NCBI GenBank assembly: GCA_902465605.1
Contig: CABQNT010000005.1
Location: 101,172-165,171, forward strand
Length of the DNA stretch: 64,000 nucleotides
DNA from: Prevotella sp902465605
Lineage (GTDB): Bacteria > Bacteroidota > Bacteroidia > Bacteroidales > Bacteroidaceae
Direction of reading: 5' to 3'
Positions 45,707 through 54,325 of this stretch are shown here, piece after piece. The translations under genes and the position numbers were made by a program. How positions within the stretch are numbered: the stretch's first letter is position 1; each line of letters begins with the position of its first letter. The notes under the pieces are model-generated. The model made no database searches and was not told where the DNA came from. It was given only the letters and a program-made list of their open reading frames with translations.

Positions 45707-46351
45707 TTAGCGATCCATGTAGGGATTTCCTGCGAGTTCAGTGCCGATTGTTGTTGGTTCGCCATGTCCAGGGTATATCTTAGTGTCGTCAGGAAGCTGT
45801 GAAAGCATCCTTAAACTCTGAATCATCTGGAACATAGAGCCACCCTGAAGATCAGTTCTTCCGATGGATAAGTGAAACAACGTGTCACCTGAAAATGCAA
45901 CATCCTCTTCTTGACAATAAAAGAACACGCTTCCAGGTGTGTGTCCTGGAGTTTCTATCAGTGTGAATTGGTGTAATCCGAAGGATATGGTGTCATCTGA
46001 GTTGAGATACTGATCCACACTTGGGAAATCGTCAGATAGCTTGACACCCACAAATGCTTCAGCTTGTTCTTGCAGTAGTTCCATCAGAAAAGCGTCAGCC
46101 CGATGAACTTTCACCTTTAATCCGTATGTTGTGTAGACAAACTGATCGCCGAAATGGTGGTCGACATGTCCGTGCGTAGCGATGAAATCGACGGGTTTTA
46201 AACCTTGAGCTTCGATGTATTGTGCTATGGTTTTCTGCTCTTTTTCATAAAAGGCTCCACAATCAATGATGACACATTCCTTGGTTTCATCACTGACTAC
46301 ATAGCAGTTTTCTTGCAGCATATTGCACTCGAAGCATTTGATATTGAGCAT
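45707..46351 (-). CDS. MBL-fold metallo-hydrolase (glyoxalase II-like)
   Basis: A 214-residue metallo-beta-lactamase-fold hydrolase. Metal ligands are in ATHGHVDHHFGDQF (H-x-H-x-D-H, about 59-72), ETPGHTPGSVFFY (about 134-146), FSGDTLFHLSIGRTD (about 153-167) and the final IYPGHGEPTT. Length and motifs suit the YcbL/GloB-like group acting on small thioesters. The physiological substrate is not known. It lies 12 bases upstream of ruvC. Confidence 0.9.
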   Translation of the reverse strand: MLNIKCFECNMLQENCYVVSDETKECVIIDCGAFYEKEQKTIAQYIEAQGLKPVDFIATHGHVDHHFGDQFVYTTYGLKVKVHRADAFLMELLQEQAEAFVGVKLSDDFPSVDQYLNSDDTISFGLHQFTLIETPGHTPGSVFFYCQEEDVAFSGDTLFHLSIGRTDLQGGSMFQMIQSLRMLSQLPDDTKIYPGHGEPTTIGTELAGNPYMDR

Positions 46352-46386
46352 AACTTATCGTCTTTTAGTGTTGTTGTTTTATAAAA

Positions 46387-47013
46387 TTAAAGTGGCAGAT
46401 AGACAATGTTCTTTTCTTTGAACCATTCTTCGTCAAACCAATTTGATATCGAACAGGTCTCAACGATGCGTTTAAACGGTTTAATTTCAGCGTCAAGATC
46501 CCCTCCTTTCAAGCAGATGATTCCGTTGGGCAGAGCGTTTCGTTGCTCCTTGGAAATGTTCTTCTTGGCGATTTTGACCAAGTCGGGGAGAGACATGGCG
46601 GCTCTACTCACCACAAAATCATAGATACCTTTTTCTTCTTCACCTCTGATATGTTTGGTTGTGACATTCTTTAGACCGATGGAATGGGCGATTTCTTCGG
46701 CCACTCGAACCTTTTTCCCCGTTCCATCGATGAGTGTGAAATTGCATTTTGGGAACATAATTGCCAAGGGAATGCCTGGAAATCCACCTCCTGTCCCTAG
46801 GTCTAAAACCTTTGTTTCATCGATGAAACCGATCAATTTGGCAATAGACAGCGAATGCAAAACATGATGTTCATACAGATGGTCAATGTCTTTGCGTGAA
46901 ATAACATTGATTTTTGCGTTCCAATCGCTATACAGTTCTTGAAGCATGCCATATTGTTTTTTCTGCTCTTCGGTTAACGAAGGGAAATATTTCAGTATCG
47001 CTTCTATGTTCAT
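46387..47013 (-). CDS. rsmG: 16S rRNA (guanine527-N7)-methyltransferase
   Basis: Methylates G527 of 16S rRNA. The 208-residue product has VLDLGTGGGFPGIPLAIMFP (about 69-88, the SAM site) and the family ending VVSRAAMSLPDLV. The length is normal. Its start overlaps the end of the DUF3298 gene by 4 bases, and the MBL gene follows after 35 bases. Confidence 0.95.
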   Translation of the reverse strand: MNIEAILKYFPSLTEEQKKQYGMLQELYSDWNAKINVISRKDIDHLYEHHVLHSLSIAKLIGFIDETKVLDLGTGGGFPGIPLAIMFPKCNFTLIDGTGKKVRVAEEIAHSIGLKNVTTKHIRGEEEKGIYDFVVSRAAMSLPDLVKIAKKNISKEQRNALPNGIICLKGGDLDAEIKPFKRIVETCSISNWFDEEWFKEKNIVYLPL

Positions 47014-47807
47014 TTTAAGTATTTCTTTAATTCTGATTGGCTCAAATCTATCCTCATCTCGCCATAGTCATGGGGCGCAATCTCATCTTCACAATAGATG
47101 AAAGTTATTTTATTCTTGCCAATGACATAATTATCAGTGATGTAAATATCGCCATCTGTCAAACTTCCTTCGTGTTTTTGGAATCCAGTTCGATGATTTT
47201 TCAAACGTTTTTGAAGCTTTTCAAGAATGATGTCTTTTACAGATTCTTCATAACCCTCAATGAACAGGTCTGACAAAGTGATTAACTCTCCAGTCTTCAA
47301 GTTGAAGTTTTTTACTATCGTTTGATTTGATGTTTGTGACGATCCCGCAGCTGTTGACAAGTAAATGATGTATGTGAGGATGTCTTTTTGGTTATTTTGG
47401 AGTTCTGATTTCAATTGATAATGTCTGTTATAAGTGGTTGGATTGACAGAATTTGCACGGTAAAGCGGACCATAAGTATTGAAGTATTCATCCATATATT
47501 GGCTTACAATGGTACGCAGGGCCTTCTCCATGTCGGTTGACTCGTTCGTTTGAGATAAGCTATTTGTCATCAGAAAGCCAGATTGAATCAATGCTTGATT
47601 GATTTTCGGAGCGTTTTTTCCTCGCATACATGGCATTTGGATGGATACTTCACACATGGGGGAGTGGACATTGTTTGCCAGATGCGTGGTAGAATCTATC
47701 GCAAAGGATATGGCTTGTAAACCGTATTTCTTTAACACATTGTTGTGATTGTCATCACATCCTAATGCAAAAAGGGTGAGGACAAAGACCAACAACAGAT
47801 TCCTCAT
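47010..47807 (-). CDS. DUF3298/DUF4163-type lipoprotein (RsiV-like)
   Basis: A 265-residue lipoprotein with signal LLLVFVLTLFALGC (lipobox Cys near 18). The following region resembles the DUF4163-DUF3298 pair found in RsiV and related exported proteins: NYVIGKNKITFIYCEDEIAPHDYGEMRIDLS near the C-terminus is characteristic. The frame opens at 47855, but a minus-strand TATTTTTG at 47823-47830 and the lipoprotein signal both favour ATG 47807. It overlaps rsmG by 4 bases. The function in Bacteroidetes is unknown. Confidence 0.78.
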   Translation of the reverse strand: MRNLLLVFVLTLFALGCDDNHNNVLKKYGLQAISFAIDSTTHLANNVHSPMCEVSIQMPCMRGKNAPKINQALIQSGFLMTNSLSQTNESTDMEKALRTIVSQYMDEYFNTYGPLYRANSVNPTTYNRHYQLKSELQNNQKDILTYIIYLSTAAGSSQTSNQTIVKNFNLKTGELITLSDLFIEGYEESVKDIILEKLQKRLKNHRTGFQKHEGSLTDGDIYITDNYVIGKNKITFIYCEDEIAPHDYGEMRIDLSQSELKKYLK

Positions 47808-47822
47808 CTTCTCTTTTTTGTG

Positions 47823-47851
47823 CAAAAATACGAATATTTTTTGTACCTTTG
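47823..47851. promoter_or_regulatory. Divergent -7 boxes between DUF3298 and HAD genes
   Basis: Minus-strand TATTTTTG at 47823-47830 faces the DUF3298-rsmG operon; plus-strand TACCTTTG at 47844-47851 faces the HAD gene at 47881. A TTTG at 47817-47820 is 23 bases from the latter, slightly too far. Confidence 0.45.
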
Positions 47852-47880
47852 ACATGTCATTCTATAAAATAAGGTAAATA

Positions 47881-48516
47881 ATGTTTAACACAGCACTTTT
47901 TGATTTAGACGGAGTCGTACTGGATACCGAGTCTCAGTATACCGTTTGTTGGAATCGGATAGGTAAGGTATACAAACCAGACATACCGCAGTTTGCCCAT
48001 CTTATCAAGGGACAGACACTGACTCAGATATTCGATCGGTATTTTAAAGATGAAGAGAAGGCGCAACATGAAATAGAGAATCAGCTCATTGAGTTTGAAA
48101 AAAATATGGATTACGCCTACATCCCAGGCGTTGTTGCCTTTATCAAAGACCTGAAACGGCATCAAGTTAATACGGCTATCGTAACAAGTAGCAACCAACA
48201 AAAAATGGCAAATGTATATCAATGTCATCCAGAATTTGAAACGTTGTTTGACGTAATCCTCACCAGTGAGGACTTTAAACGAAGTAAACCTGAACCAGAT
48301 TGTTATCTTACGGCTGCTGCTCATTTCTCTGTTTCGCACAACCAATGTGTTGTATTTGAAGATAGTATCAACGGATTGAAGGCGGGAAAGGCAGCTCAAA
48401 TGAAGGTTTGTGGACTGGCAACAACAAACTCTGTTGAGGTTATCGAGCCTTTGTCAGATATGGTTATGAAAGACTTTGTTGGGATGAGCTACGAAAAGTT
48501 GTGTGAGATAATTTAA
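47881..48516 (+). CDS. HAD family hydrolase, beta-phosphoglucomutase-like
   Basis: A 211-residue HAD subfamily IA phosphatase with a C1 helical cap. Motif I is ALFDLDGVVLDTESQY (residues 5-20), motif II is AIVTSSNQQKM, motif III is KRSKPEPDCYL and motif IV is VVFEDSINGLKAGKAAQ. The E after DxDGVVLDT is typical of phosphoglucomutase-like or sugar-phosphate phosphatases; the substrate cannot be assigned. Confidence 0.9.
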   Translation: MFNTALFDLDGVVLDTESQYTVCWNRIGKVYKPDIPQFAHLIKGQTLTQIFDRYFKDEEKAQHEIENQLIEFEKNMDYAYIPGVVAFIKDLKRHQVNTAIVTSSNQQKMANVYQCHPEFETLFDVILTSEDFKRSKPEPDCYLTAAAHFSVSHNQCVVFEDSINGLKAGKAAQMKVCGLATTNSVEVIEPLSDMVMKDFVGMSYEKLCEII

Positions 48517-48626
48517 ACATTTCCATACTGCATCACTTGCATTCATCATTGCTTGTTTTACATTTCTTGTCAATACTTTATTAGGTCTTTCAAAAATAAA
48601 TAATCACTTTTAGCGTTTATTCATTA

Positions 48627-50063
48627 ATGAATATTCGATTGTCTATTATAGTTTGCTTGTTGGCACTGATTGGTTTCACCGCATGTCATGATGAAGATAC
48701 CTTTTCTTCATCACCTAATCATTTGCTGACATTCTCTTCTGACAGTATCAAACTTGATACCGTCTTTTCCAATATTCCCTCGGCAGCCAAATCATTTTGG
48801 GTTTATAACCATTCAGGAGAAGGCATTAGATGTTCTAAGGTTAGGTTAGAACGGGGCAATCAGACAGGTTTTAGAGTCAATGTAGACGGTATTTACCTAG
48901 GTAAAGATGTGGGATATGCAACGTCAGAGATTGAGATTAGGAAGAATGATAGCATTCGCGTGTATGTAGAGCTAACCGCTCCGGCTAAACATGCCGATGT
49001 GGCGCAACGCATTGAAGACAATATTGTGTTTGCATTGGAGAATGGAAAGGAACAAAAAGTTAATCTGAATGCTTATGCTTGGGATGCCGTTTTCTTGCGC
49101 AACCATCATGTTATGAACGATACAGTACTGACAGGAACCAAGCCCATTGTGGTGTTTGGAAAGCTGACTGTTGAAGAAAACAAGACTTTGCGCATAGCTG
49201 CTGGCACAACGCTGTATTTCGATCAGTATGCTGGCATTGATGTCTATGGCCAGCTGTCCATCGAGGGAGAACCGCAAAAAGAAGTTGTTTTGCGAGGCAA
49301 CCGGCTGGATCGTATGTTCGATTACCTGCCTTATGATGGGCTGAGTGGTCAGTGGCAGGGAATACAAATTTATCCTTCGTCCAACGAGAATAAAGTTATG
49401 TACACCGATATCCATGGCGCATACAATGGTTTGGTTATTGATTCTGCCGACATAGCCAAGCAAAAACTGCTCATGGCCAATTCTACCATCCACAATTGTC
49501 AAGGATATGGATTGCTGACTCGTCATTCGAAAGTTTACATCAACAATTCCGTTTTCAGCAATACTCTCAACGATTGCGTTTCAATTGATGGCGGCGATGT
49601 GGTGATGAACGGCTGTACCTTGGCGCAATTTTATCCATTTGACTCTAACAGAGGTGTGGCTCTAAGACTGAGTTCGACGTCTTCACCCTTAAAACAATTC
49701 GTTTGTAACAACTCACTTATTACGGGTTACTCCGCCCATGAGGTGATGAGAAACCCTGGAAAAGATGCCTCTCAGTTGCATTTCGCCTTTGAAAGCTGTT
49801 TGCTACGCATGCCTCGCGAAGCGTCTGAGGATGGTGTTTGTTTTAAAAACGTGCTATACGAAGATGTGAAAGACACGATTCAGGCTGGTCACAAGAACTT
49901 CCTTTTGATTGACACAGATAGCCTAAGGTATGATTTTAGATTGCGAGAAAAATCTTTGGCCATAGGAAAGGCCAATCAATCAACATCCTTACCCTTGGAC
50001 AGGGATGGCAGAAAGAGAGATGAACTGCCGGATATCGGCGCCTATGAATACTTTAAACCCTAA
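48627..50063 (+). CDS. Beta-helix lipoprotein
   Basis: A 478-residue lipoprotein with signal LSIIVCLLALIGFTAC (lipobox Cys near 20). The second half (about 190-430) is a right-handed parallel beta-helix of the polygalacturonase-like repeat kind (LLMANSTIHNCQGYGLL; VYINNSVFSNTLNDCVS; VVMNGCTLAQF). The end (DRDGRKRDELPDIGAYEY) is the ending common to such proteins. It is probably on the surface or in the periplasm; the ligand is unknown. cdd follows 5 bases later. Confidence 0.82.
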   Translation: MNIRLSIIVCLLALIGFTACHDEDTFSSSPNHLLTFSSDSIKLDTVFSNIPSAAKSFWVYNHSGEGIRCSKVRLERGNQTGFRVNVDGIYLGKDVGYATSEIEIRKNDSIRVYVELTAPAKHADVAQRIEDNIVFALENGKEQKVNLNAYAWDAVFLRNHHVMNDTVLTGTKPIVVFGKLTVEENKTLRIAAGTTLYFDQYAGIDVYGQLSIEGEPQKEVVLRGNRLDRMFDYLPYDGLSGQWQGIQIYPSSNENKVMYTDIHGAYNGLVIDSADIAKQKLLMANSTIHNCQGYGLLTRHSKVYINNSVFSNTLNDCVSIDGGDVVMNGCTLAQFYPFDSNRGVALRLSSTSSPLKQFVCNNSLITGYSAHEVMRNPGKDASQLHFAFESCLLRMPREASEDGVCFKNVLYEDVKDTIQAGHKNFLLIDTDSLRYDFRLREKSLAIGKANQSTSLPLDRDGRKRDELPDIGAYEYFKP

Positions 50064-50068
50064 CATGC

Positions 50069-50548
50069 ATGGAACAGATTGACATTAATATCTCGATTGA
50101 GAGTTATCAGCTTGATGAACTTTCACCACAAGACCAAGAGTTGGTTCAGGCCGCCATCAAGGCCACTCACAATGCCTACGCGAATTACAGTCGCTTCTAT
50201 GTGGGTGCTGCTTTAAGACTCGAAAATGGAAAAATGGTGATAGGAGCCAACCAGGAAAATGCTGCATTCCCATCAGGTTTATGCGCAGAGCGTACTGCTG
50301 TCTTTGCGGCTCAAGCCAACTATCCCGACAGTCCCATTGAAACTTTGGCCATTGCAGGCCGGAACGAGAAAGGTGTTTTGCCTAATCCCATCACACCTTG
50401 TGGAGCTTGTCGACAGGTTATACTGGAGATAGAAGACCGATACAAAAAGCCTATCAAAATTCTTTTATACGGTACTCAGAAAATCTATTGTGTCAGAAGC
50501 GTGAAAGATCTGCTTCCGTTGTCGTTTGTAGACGATAATATGCGCTGA
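50069..50548 (+). CDS. cdd: Cytidine deaminase
   Basis: Zinc enzyme converting cytidine to uridine in pyrimidine salvage. The 159-residue product has the catalytic FPSGLCAERTAVFAAQ (with C-A-E, about 69-84) and TPCGACRQVILE (about 110-121), which carry the zinc cysteines and the proton-shuttle glutamate. NANQENAAFPSGLC also fits. It follows the beta-helix lipoprotein by 5 bases, so the two are probably cotranscribed, although unrelated in function. Confidence 0.95.
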   Translation: MEQIDINISIESYQLDELSPQDQELVQAAIKATHNAYANYSRFYVGAALRLENGKMVIGANQENAAFPSGLCAERTAVFAAQANYPDSPIETLAIAGRNEKGVLPNPITPCGACRQVILEIEDRYKKPIKILLYGTQKIYCVRSVKDLLPLSFVDDNMR

Positions 50549-50597
50549 AAACTACTTGTTAATAAACTTTAAAAACAATCTTTTTTCATTACATTGG

Positions 50598-50629
50598 TTG
50601 CGGTATTCAGAAATAAACCATTACCTTTG
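50598..50629 (+). promoter_or_regulatory. Probable promoter for tRNA-Ser and tRNA-Glu
   Basis: TACCTTTG at 50622-50629 with an imperfect -33 element (TTGC, 50598-50601) 20 bases upstream; the tRNA begins 48 bases later. Confidence 0.55.
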
Positions 50630-50677
50630 CAACCGCATTTGAGACACAGTGCATTCTCCTTTACGATGAAAAGGAAG

Positions 50678-50767
50678 GGAAGTGTGGGTGAGTGGCTGAA
50701 ACCACCAGTTTGCTAAACTGACGTGCGGGTTACCGTACCGGGGGTTCGAATCCCCCCGCTTCCGCCA
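50678..50767 (+). tRNA. tRNA-Ser (GCT)
   Basis: A 90-base tRNA with a long variable arm and encoded CCA (50765-50767). The acceptor is GGAAGTG/CGCTTCC, the anticodon loop is TTGCTAA (GCT), and the T-arm contains GGTTCGAATCC. Confidence 0.95.
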
Positions 50768-50785
50768 AAAATGCATTTGCAAAAC

Positions 50786-50857
50786 GGTCGGTTCATCTAA
50801 CGGTTAGGATACAAGATTCTCAATCTTGGCATACGAGTTCGATTCTCGTACCGACTA
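50786..50857 (+). tRNA. tRNA-Glu (CTC)
   Basis: A 72-base tRNA. The acceptor is GGTCGGT/ACCGACT, the anticodon stem is CAAGA/TCTTG around TTCTCAA, giving CTC, and the T-arm contains GTTCGATTC. The anticodon CTC would read only GAG. Confidence 0.9.
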
Positions 50858-50867
50858 CAAAGTAACA

Positions 50868-50903
50868 AAACGCTTGTAAACTATTTATGGTTTGCAGGCG
50901 TTT
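50868..50903 (+). terminator. Terminator of the tRNA-Ser/Glu unit
   Basis: AAACGCTTGTAAAC (50868-50881) pairs with 50890-50903 over 14 positions (two G-T) around an 8-base loop, and runs into TTTTTCTTT. Confidence 0.88.
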
Positions 50904-51097
50904 TTCTTTCCCCTTCACCGCTTGTTTTCAAAAGTTGCTGGTACTTCAGCATAAGGCTGCTAACTTACATTCCTTATCATTTTGTCATCATGTCGTTGAA
51001 AATTGAACTTCAGCTGACGGTGCGAAGTTAAGAAAAAAGTAAAAGGTAAATCAAAATGTCCTCATACGAACCTATTGATTTACCTTTGTAGTGATTG

Positions 51098-51170
51098 TAC
51101 ACCCTTAGGGATTCGAACCCTAGACCCACTGATTAAGAGTCAGTTGCTCTACCAACTGAGCTAAGGGTGC
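51098..51170 (-). tRNA. tRNA-Lys (CTT), copy 3 in transcription order
   Basis: Read on the minus strand: acceptor GCACCCT/AGGGTGT, D-loop GCTCAGTTGGTAGAGC, anticodon loop with CTT (GACTCTTAATC), T-arm GTTCGAATC. Identical to the two copies to its right; 87-bp period with a 14-base spacer. Confidence 0.95.
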
Positions 51171-51184
51171 AAGCGAGAAAGAAG

Positions 51185-51257
51185 TACACCCTTAGGGATT
51201 CGAACCCTAGACCCACTGATTAAGAGTCAGTTGCTCTACCAACTGAGCTAAGGGTGC
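51185..51257 (-). tRNA. tRNA-Lys (CTT), copy 2
   Basis: The middle of three identical 73-base tRNA genes in tandem; see the structure given for 51098-51170. The spacers on both sides are identical. Confidence 0.95.
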
Positions 51258-51271
51258 AAGCGAGAAAGAAG

Positions 51272-51344
51272 TACACCCTTAGGGATTCGAACCCTAGACC
51301 CACTGATTAAGAGTCAGTTGCTCTACCAACTGAGCTAAGGGTGC
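51272..51344 (-). tRNA. tRNA-Lys (CTT), copy 1, next to the promoter
   Basis: First of the three in transcription order; a full Bacteroidetes promoter lies just upstream (51365-51396 on the minus strand). Confidence 0.95.
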
Positions 51345-51364
51345 AAGTTTCTTTTTTGCGTGTG

Positions 51365-51396
51365 CAAAGGTACATTGATTTTCTTAAAATGCCAAA
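51365..51396 (-). promoter_or_regulatory. Promoter of the tRNA-Lys triplet
   Basis: On the minus strand: TTTG (51393-51396), 20 bases, TACCTTTG (51365-51372). Confidence 0.7.
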
Positions 51397-51447
51397 CATT
51401 TCGTTTATTTTTTTGAAATTAATGTTGGACAGTCCAAGAATATGCAA

Positions 51448-53877
51448 CTATGAGATAAACAGACTTCCTATTTGATAGAAGGCTGCAGATACAATCCATG
51501 CCAGAAGAGTGGTGTATCCGGCCGAAAACAATGCCCATTTCCAACTGCCTGTTTCGCCTTTGATGGCAGCAATCACGGCCACGCAGGGGAAGTATAACAG
51601 GATGAATAGCAAGAAGGCATAGGCGGTTAGGGGCGTAATACCATCGGCTGTCATCTGTTTTCTCAGTCGTGAATACTTCTCGGGTTCATCTGATGTTGCG
51701 TCATCTTCATCAACACTCCCTTCTGACGAATAGAGCACACCTATCGTTGAAGCTACGATTTCCTTAGCTCCAACACCTGCCACGATGCCCACATCCAGTT
51801 TCCAACTAAAACCTTGCACCCTGAATACTGGTTCTATAGCCTTGCCAATGCGCCCTATGTAGCTCTGTTCTTGCTGTTCTGCCCTGGATAGATGCTCGTC
51901 ATGAGGAAAATAGCCCAATGCCCAGACAATGATACTGGCCACCAAGATGATGCCACCCATCTTCTTGAGATACAATTTCCCCTTCTCCCAAGTATGTCTG
52001 GTGATAGCCTTCCAGGTCGGTAAACGGTAGGGTGGAAGTTCCATCACAAAAGGGGTATCTTCACCCTTGATGACGAATTTGCTGAACAACCAGCCCAGAA
52101 AGACGGCCATGAGGATGCCGATGAGATACAGCGACATCATCATTGTTGACCGATACTGAGCCGAGAAGAACGTGCCAATGATCATGATATAAACGGGAAG
52201 TCGGGCAGAACAGCTCATCATAGGTAAGATAAGCATGGTGATGAGCCTTGACTTACGGCTTTCAATGGTTCGTGTTGCCATCACGGCGGGCACATTACAG
52301 CCGAATCCCACGATGAGAGGAATGAACGATTTGCCGTGCAATCCCATCTTGTGCATCAGCTTGTCCATGATGAAAGCCGCACGAGACATGTATCCGCTGT
52401 CCTCCATATAAGAGATGAAGAAGTACAGAATTAATATTTGTGGCAAGAAGACTATGACAGCACCTACGCCCCCTATGACACCGTCGACAAGCATGTCTTT
52501 GATGGGGCCGTCAGGAAAATAGGTTGAAATGGTCTGTCCCAGCCAGGCAACGCCAGATTCTATCCAGTCCATGGGATATTGACCGAGTGAGAAGGTTACT
52601 TCGAACATCAGCCACATCAAGGCTATGAAGATAGGGAAACCCAAAACTTTATTCGTGATAAAGCTGTCCAGCCAGTGCGTAAGCTGGTAGGTATCTTTCT
52701 TGTTTCCTGTTTTGTAGGCAGCCTCTTTCAGTGCTCCATGAATGAAACCGTATTTCGCATCCATTACCGCTGTCTCGCTGTCGGTATTTGTTTCCTCCCT
52801 TACACGTCTGTCAGCTTTATCCCTGGCAGCAAATATCTTGTCTGCCTGGGGTAGGGAGCCAATCATTTTTTCCACATCATGGTCGTGTTCCATCAGCTTG
52901 ATGCCCAGATATCGAGTAGAGTAGCGCTGCCGAATGTTTTCGTCTTGCTTCAAGAAAGCCTGGATGTCAGCAATGCCTTGCTCTATTTCATGCCCATGAT
53001 TGATATGTACATGGCGGAATTGTGGTTGGGCATCTTCCATGCCTTCGTATGTCTCGATGACCTGATGAAACAGCTCTTTGACACCTCTTCCATTTTTAAA
53101 TACGGTAGGAACCATCGGGATACCGAAAAGCTCGGACAACTTGTCGATATGAATCCGGTCTCCTCGATCTTCCGACTCATCGTACATGTTTAATGCGCAG
53201 ACGATACGAAGGTGCATGTCAATGAGTTGTGTTGTTAGATAAAAGTTTCGCTCCAAGTTTGAAGTATCAATGACATTGATGACGACATCTGGGGTTTTCT
53301 CTATGATTTGTTTTCTCACATAGAGTTCTTCTGGCGAATAAGCCGAAAGTGAATAAGTGCCGGGAAGGTCAACTATGTTGAACTCATAGCCTTCAAAACT
53401 GGCATGGCCTTCCTTGGCATCGACAGTAACACCCGAATAATTGCCCACTCTTTCGTGTGCACCGGATGCAAAATTGAACAGCGATGTCTTCCCGCAGTTT
53501 GGGTTTCCCACCAAGGCTACATTGATGGTTCGGCTCTTCTGCATGGCAACAGCACGGATTTGTCGTTCTGTTTCACGCTGGATGTCGTCGCAATCGTCAT
53601 CAGAAATGGCTCCTTGGTAATTGTTTTCAGTTGGTTTATGCGTCCTGGCCTCTTCAAGTGATACTACCTCAATCATATCGGCTTCGGAGTGTCTGAGTGA
53701 CACTTCGTAACCCATCACTTTATATTTCACGGGGTCTTTCAAGGGCGCATTTAATAGCACTTCAACCTTTTTCCCGCTGATAAAGCCCATTTCAACGATG
53801 CGTTTGCGAAAGCCACCGTGACCGGTAACTTTAACAATTACCCCTGTTTCGCCTGTTTTTAAGTCTGATAACTTCAT
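51448..53877 (-). CDS. feoB: Ferrous iron transporter FeoAB fusion
   Basis: Inner-membrane Fe(II) uptake protein. The 809-residue product joins a FeoA domain (residues 1-75, GETGVIVKVTGHGGFRKRIV) to FeoB. The G domain has G1 ALVGNPNCGKTSLFN (121-135), G3 DLPGTYSLSAYSPEE and G4-like CALNMYDE. The membrane part has the two Gate repeats, with FGCNVPAVMATRTIESRKSR in the first. The fusion is common in Bacteroidetes. The FeoB-associated small protein gene is 4 kb away (57598). A minus-strand TATTTTTG lies at 53900. Confidence 0.95.
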   Translation of the reverse strand: MKLSDLKTGETGVIVKVTGHGGFRKRIVEMGFISGKKVEVLLNAPLKDPVKYKVMGYEVSLRHSEADMIEVVSLEEARTHKPTENNYQGAISDDDCDDIQRETERQIRAVAMQKSRTINVALVGNPNCGKTSLFNFASGAHERVGNYSGVTVDAKEGHASFEGYEFNIVDLPGTYSLSAYSPEELYVRKQIIEKTPDVVINVIDTSNLERNFYLTTQLIDMHLRIVCALNMYDESEDRGDRIHIDKLSELFGIPMVPTVFKNGRGVKELFHQVIETYEGMEDAQPQFRHVHINHGHEIEQGIADIQAFLKQDENIRQRYSTRYLGIKLMEHDHDVEKMIGSLPQADKIFAARDKADRRVREETNTDSETAVMDAKYGFIHGALKEAAYKTGNKKDTYQLTHWLDSFITNKVLGFPIFIALMWLMFEVTFSLGQYPMDWIESGVAWLGQTISTYFPDGPIKDMLVDGVIGGVGAVIVFLPQILILYFFISYMEDSGYMSRAAFIMDKLMHKMGLHGKSFIPLIVGFGCNVPAVMATRTIESRKSRLITMLILPMMSCSARLPVYIMIIGTFFSAQYRSTMMMSLYLIGILMAVFLGWLFSKFVIKGEDTPFVMELPPYRLPTWKAITRHTWEKGKLYLKKMGGIILVASIIVWALGYFPHDEHLSRAEQQEQSYIGRIGKAIEPVFRVQGFSWKLDVGIVAGVGAKEIVASTIGVLYSSEGSVDEDDATSDEPEKYSRLRKQMTADGITPLTAYAFLLFILLYFPCVAVIAAIKGETGSWKWALFSAGYTTLLAWIVSAAFYQIGSLFIS

Positions 53878-53899
53878 CTTTGTCTCTCTATCTCAAGTA

Positions 53900-53907
53900 C
53901 AAAAATA
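53900..53907 (-). promoter_or_regulatory. Possible -7 box for feoAB
   Basis: Minus-strand TATTTTTG, 23 bases before the feoAB start. No -33 element is at the right distance, as expected if an activator or repressor is involved, but no known iron box was recognised. Confidence 0.4.
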
Positions 53908-54039
53908 CAAAATTTAATGCGCAACAGAGTTGCAAATGAAGATGCATTGTATAAAATACCTAAAAATAATGATACAACTCCCGATGAAATGGGCTTTTAT
54001 TGGATATCAGTCCTCATAAATTAGTATGCGCGAAAAGTC

Positions 54040-54240
54040 TTAGGCCATCTTCTGAAGCTACAGTTTGATGGCTTTCCCTGTCCTGTTGCTTTCGATGGCT
54101 GCTTCAAGAATTTGAACAACCGTCAGGTTGTTTCATTGTACCATTGCCTACAGGCCGGTTGTTTTTGTCCTTTCATTAGTGCTTGTCATCAAATGCAGCA
54201 GTGTGAATAATACCTTTTTCATTGTGCAAAGTTTTTAGTT
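54040..54240 (-). pseudogene. Possible decayed Gfo/Idh-type oxidoreductase end
   Basis: Minus-strand frames broken by stops and shifts give pieces such as GIIHTAAFDDKH, then DKNNRPVGNGTM, TVVQILEAAIESNR, and GKAIKL followed by a stop. Read together they resemble the C-terminal end of Gfo/Idh/MocA oxidoreductases (EAAIxSxxTGKxIxL). No intact frame remains. The assignment is by eye only. Confidence 0.35.
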
Positions 54241-54325
54241 TGGTTGTGCCTATAAAAATATAAAAAAATACTCGTATCGGGTGTAGAGATAACTGTGTTT
54301 GTTTACAACTGATATCAATGCAAAA

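Noticed and set aside
51425..51437. TTGGACAGTCCAA palindrome as an iron-regulator box
   Set aside because: It lies beyond the 3' end of feoAB, not at its promoter, and does not match an iron-box consensus I know.
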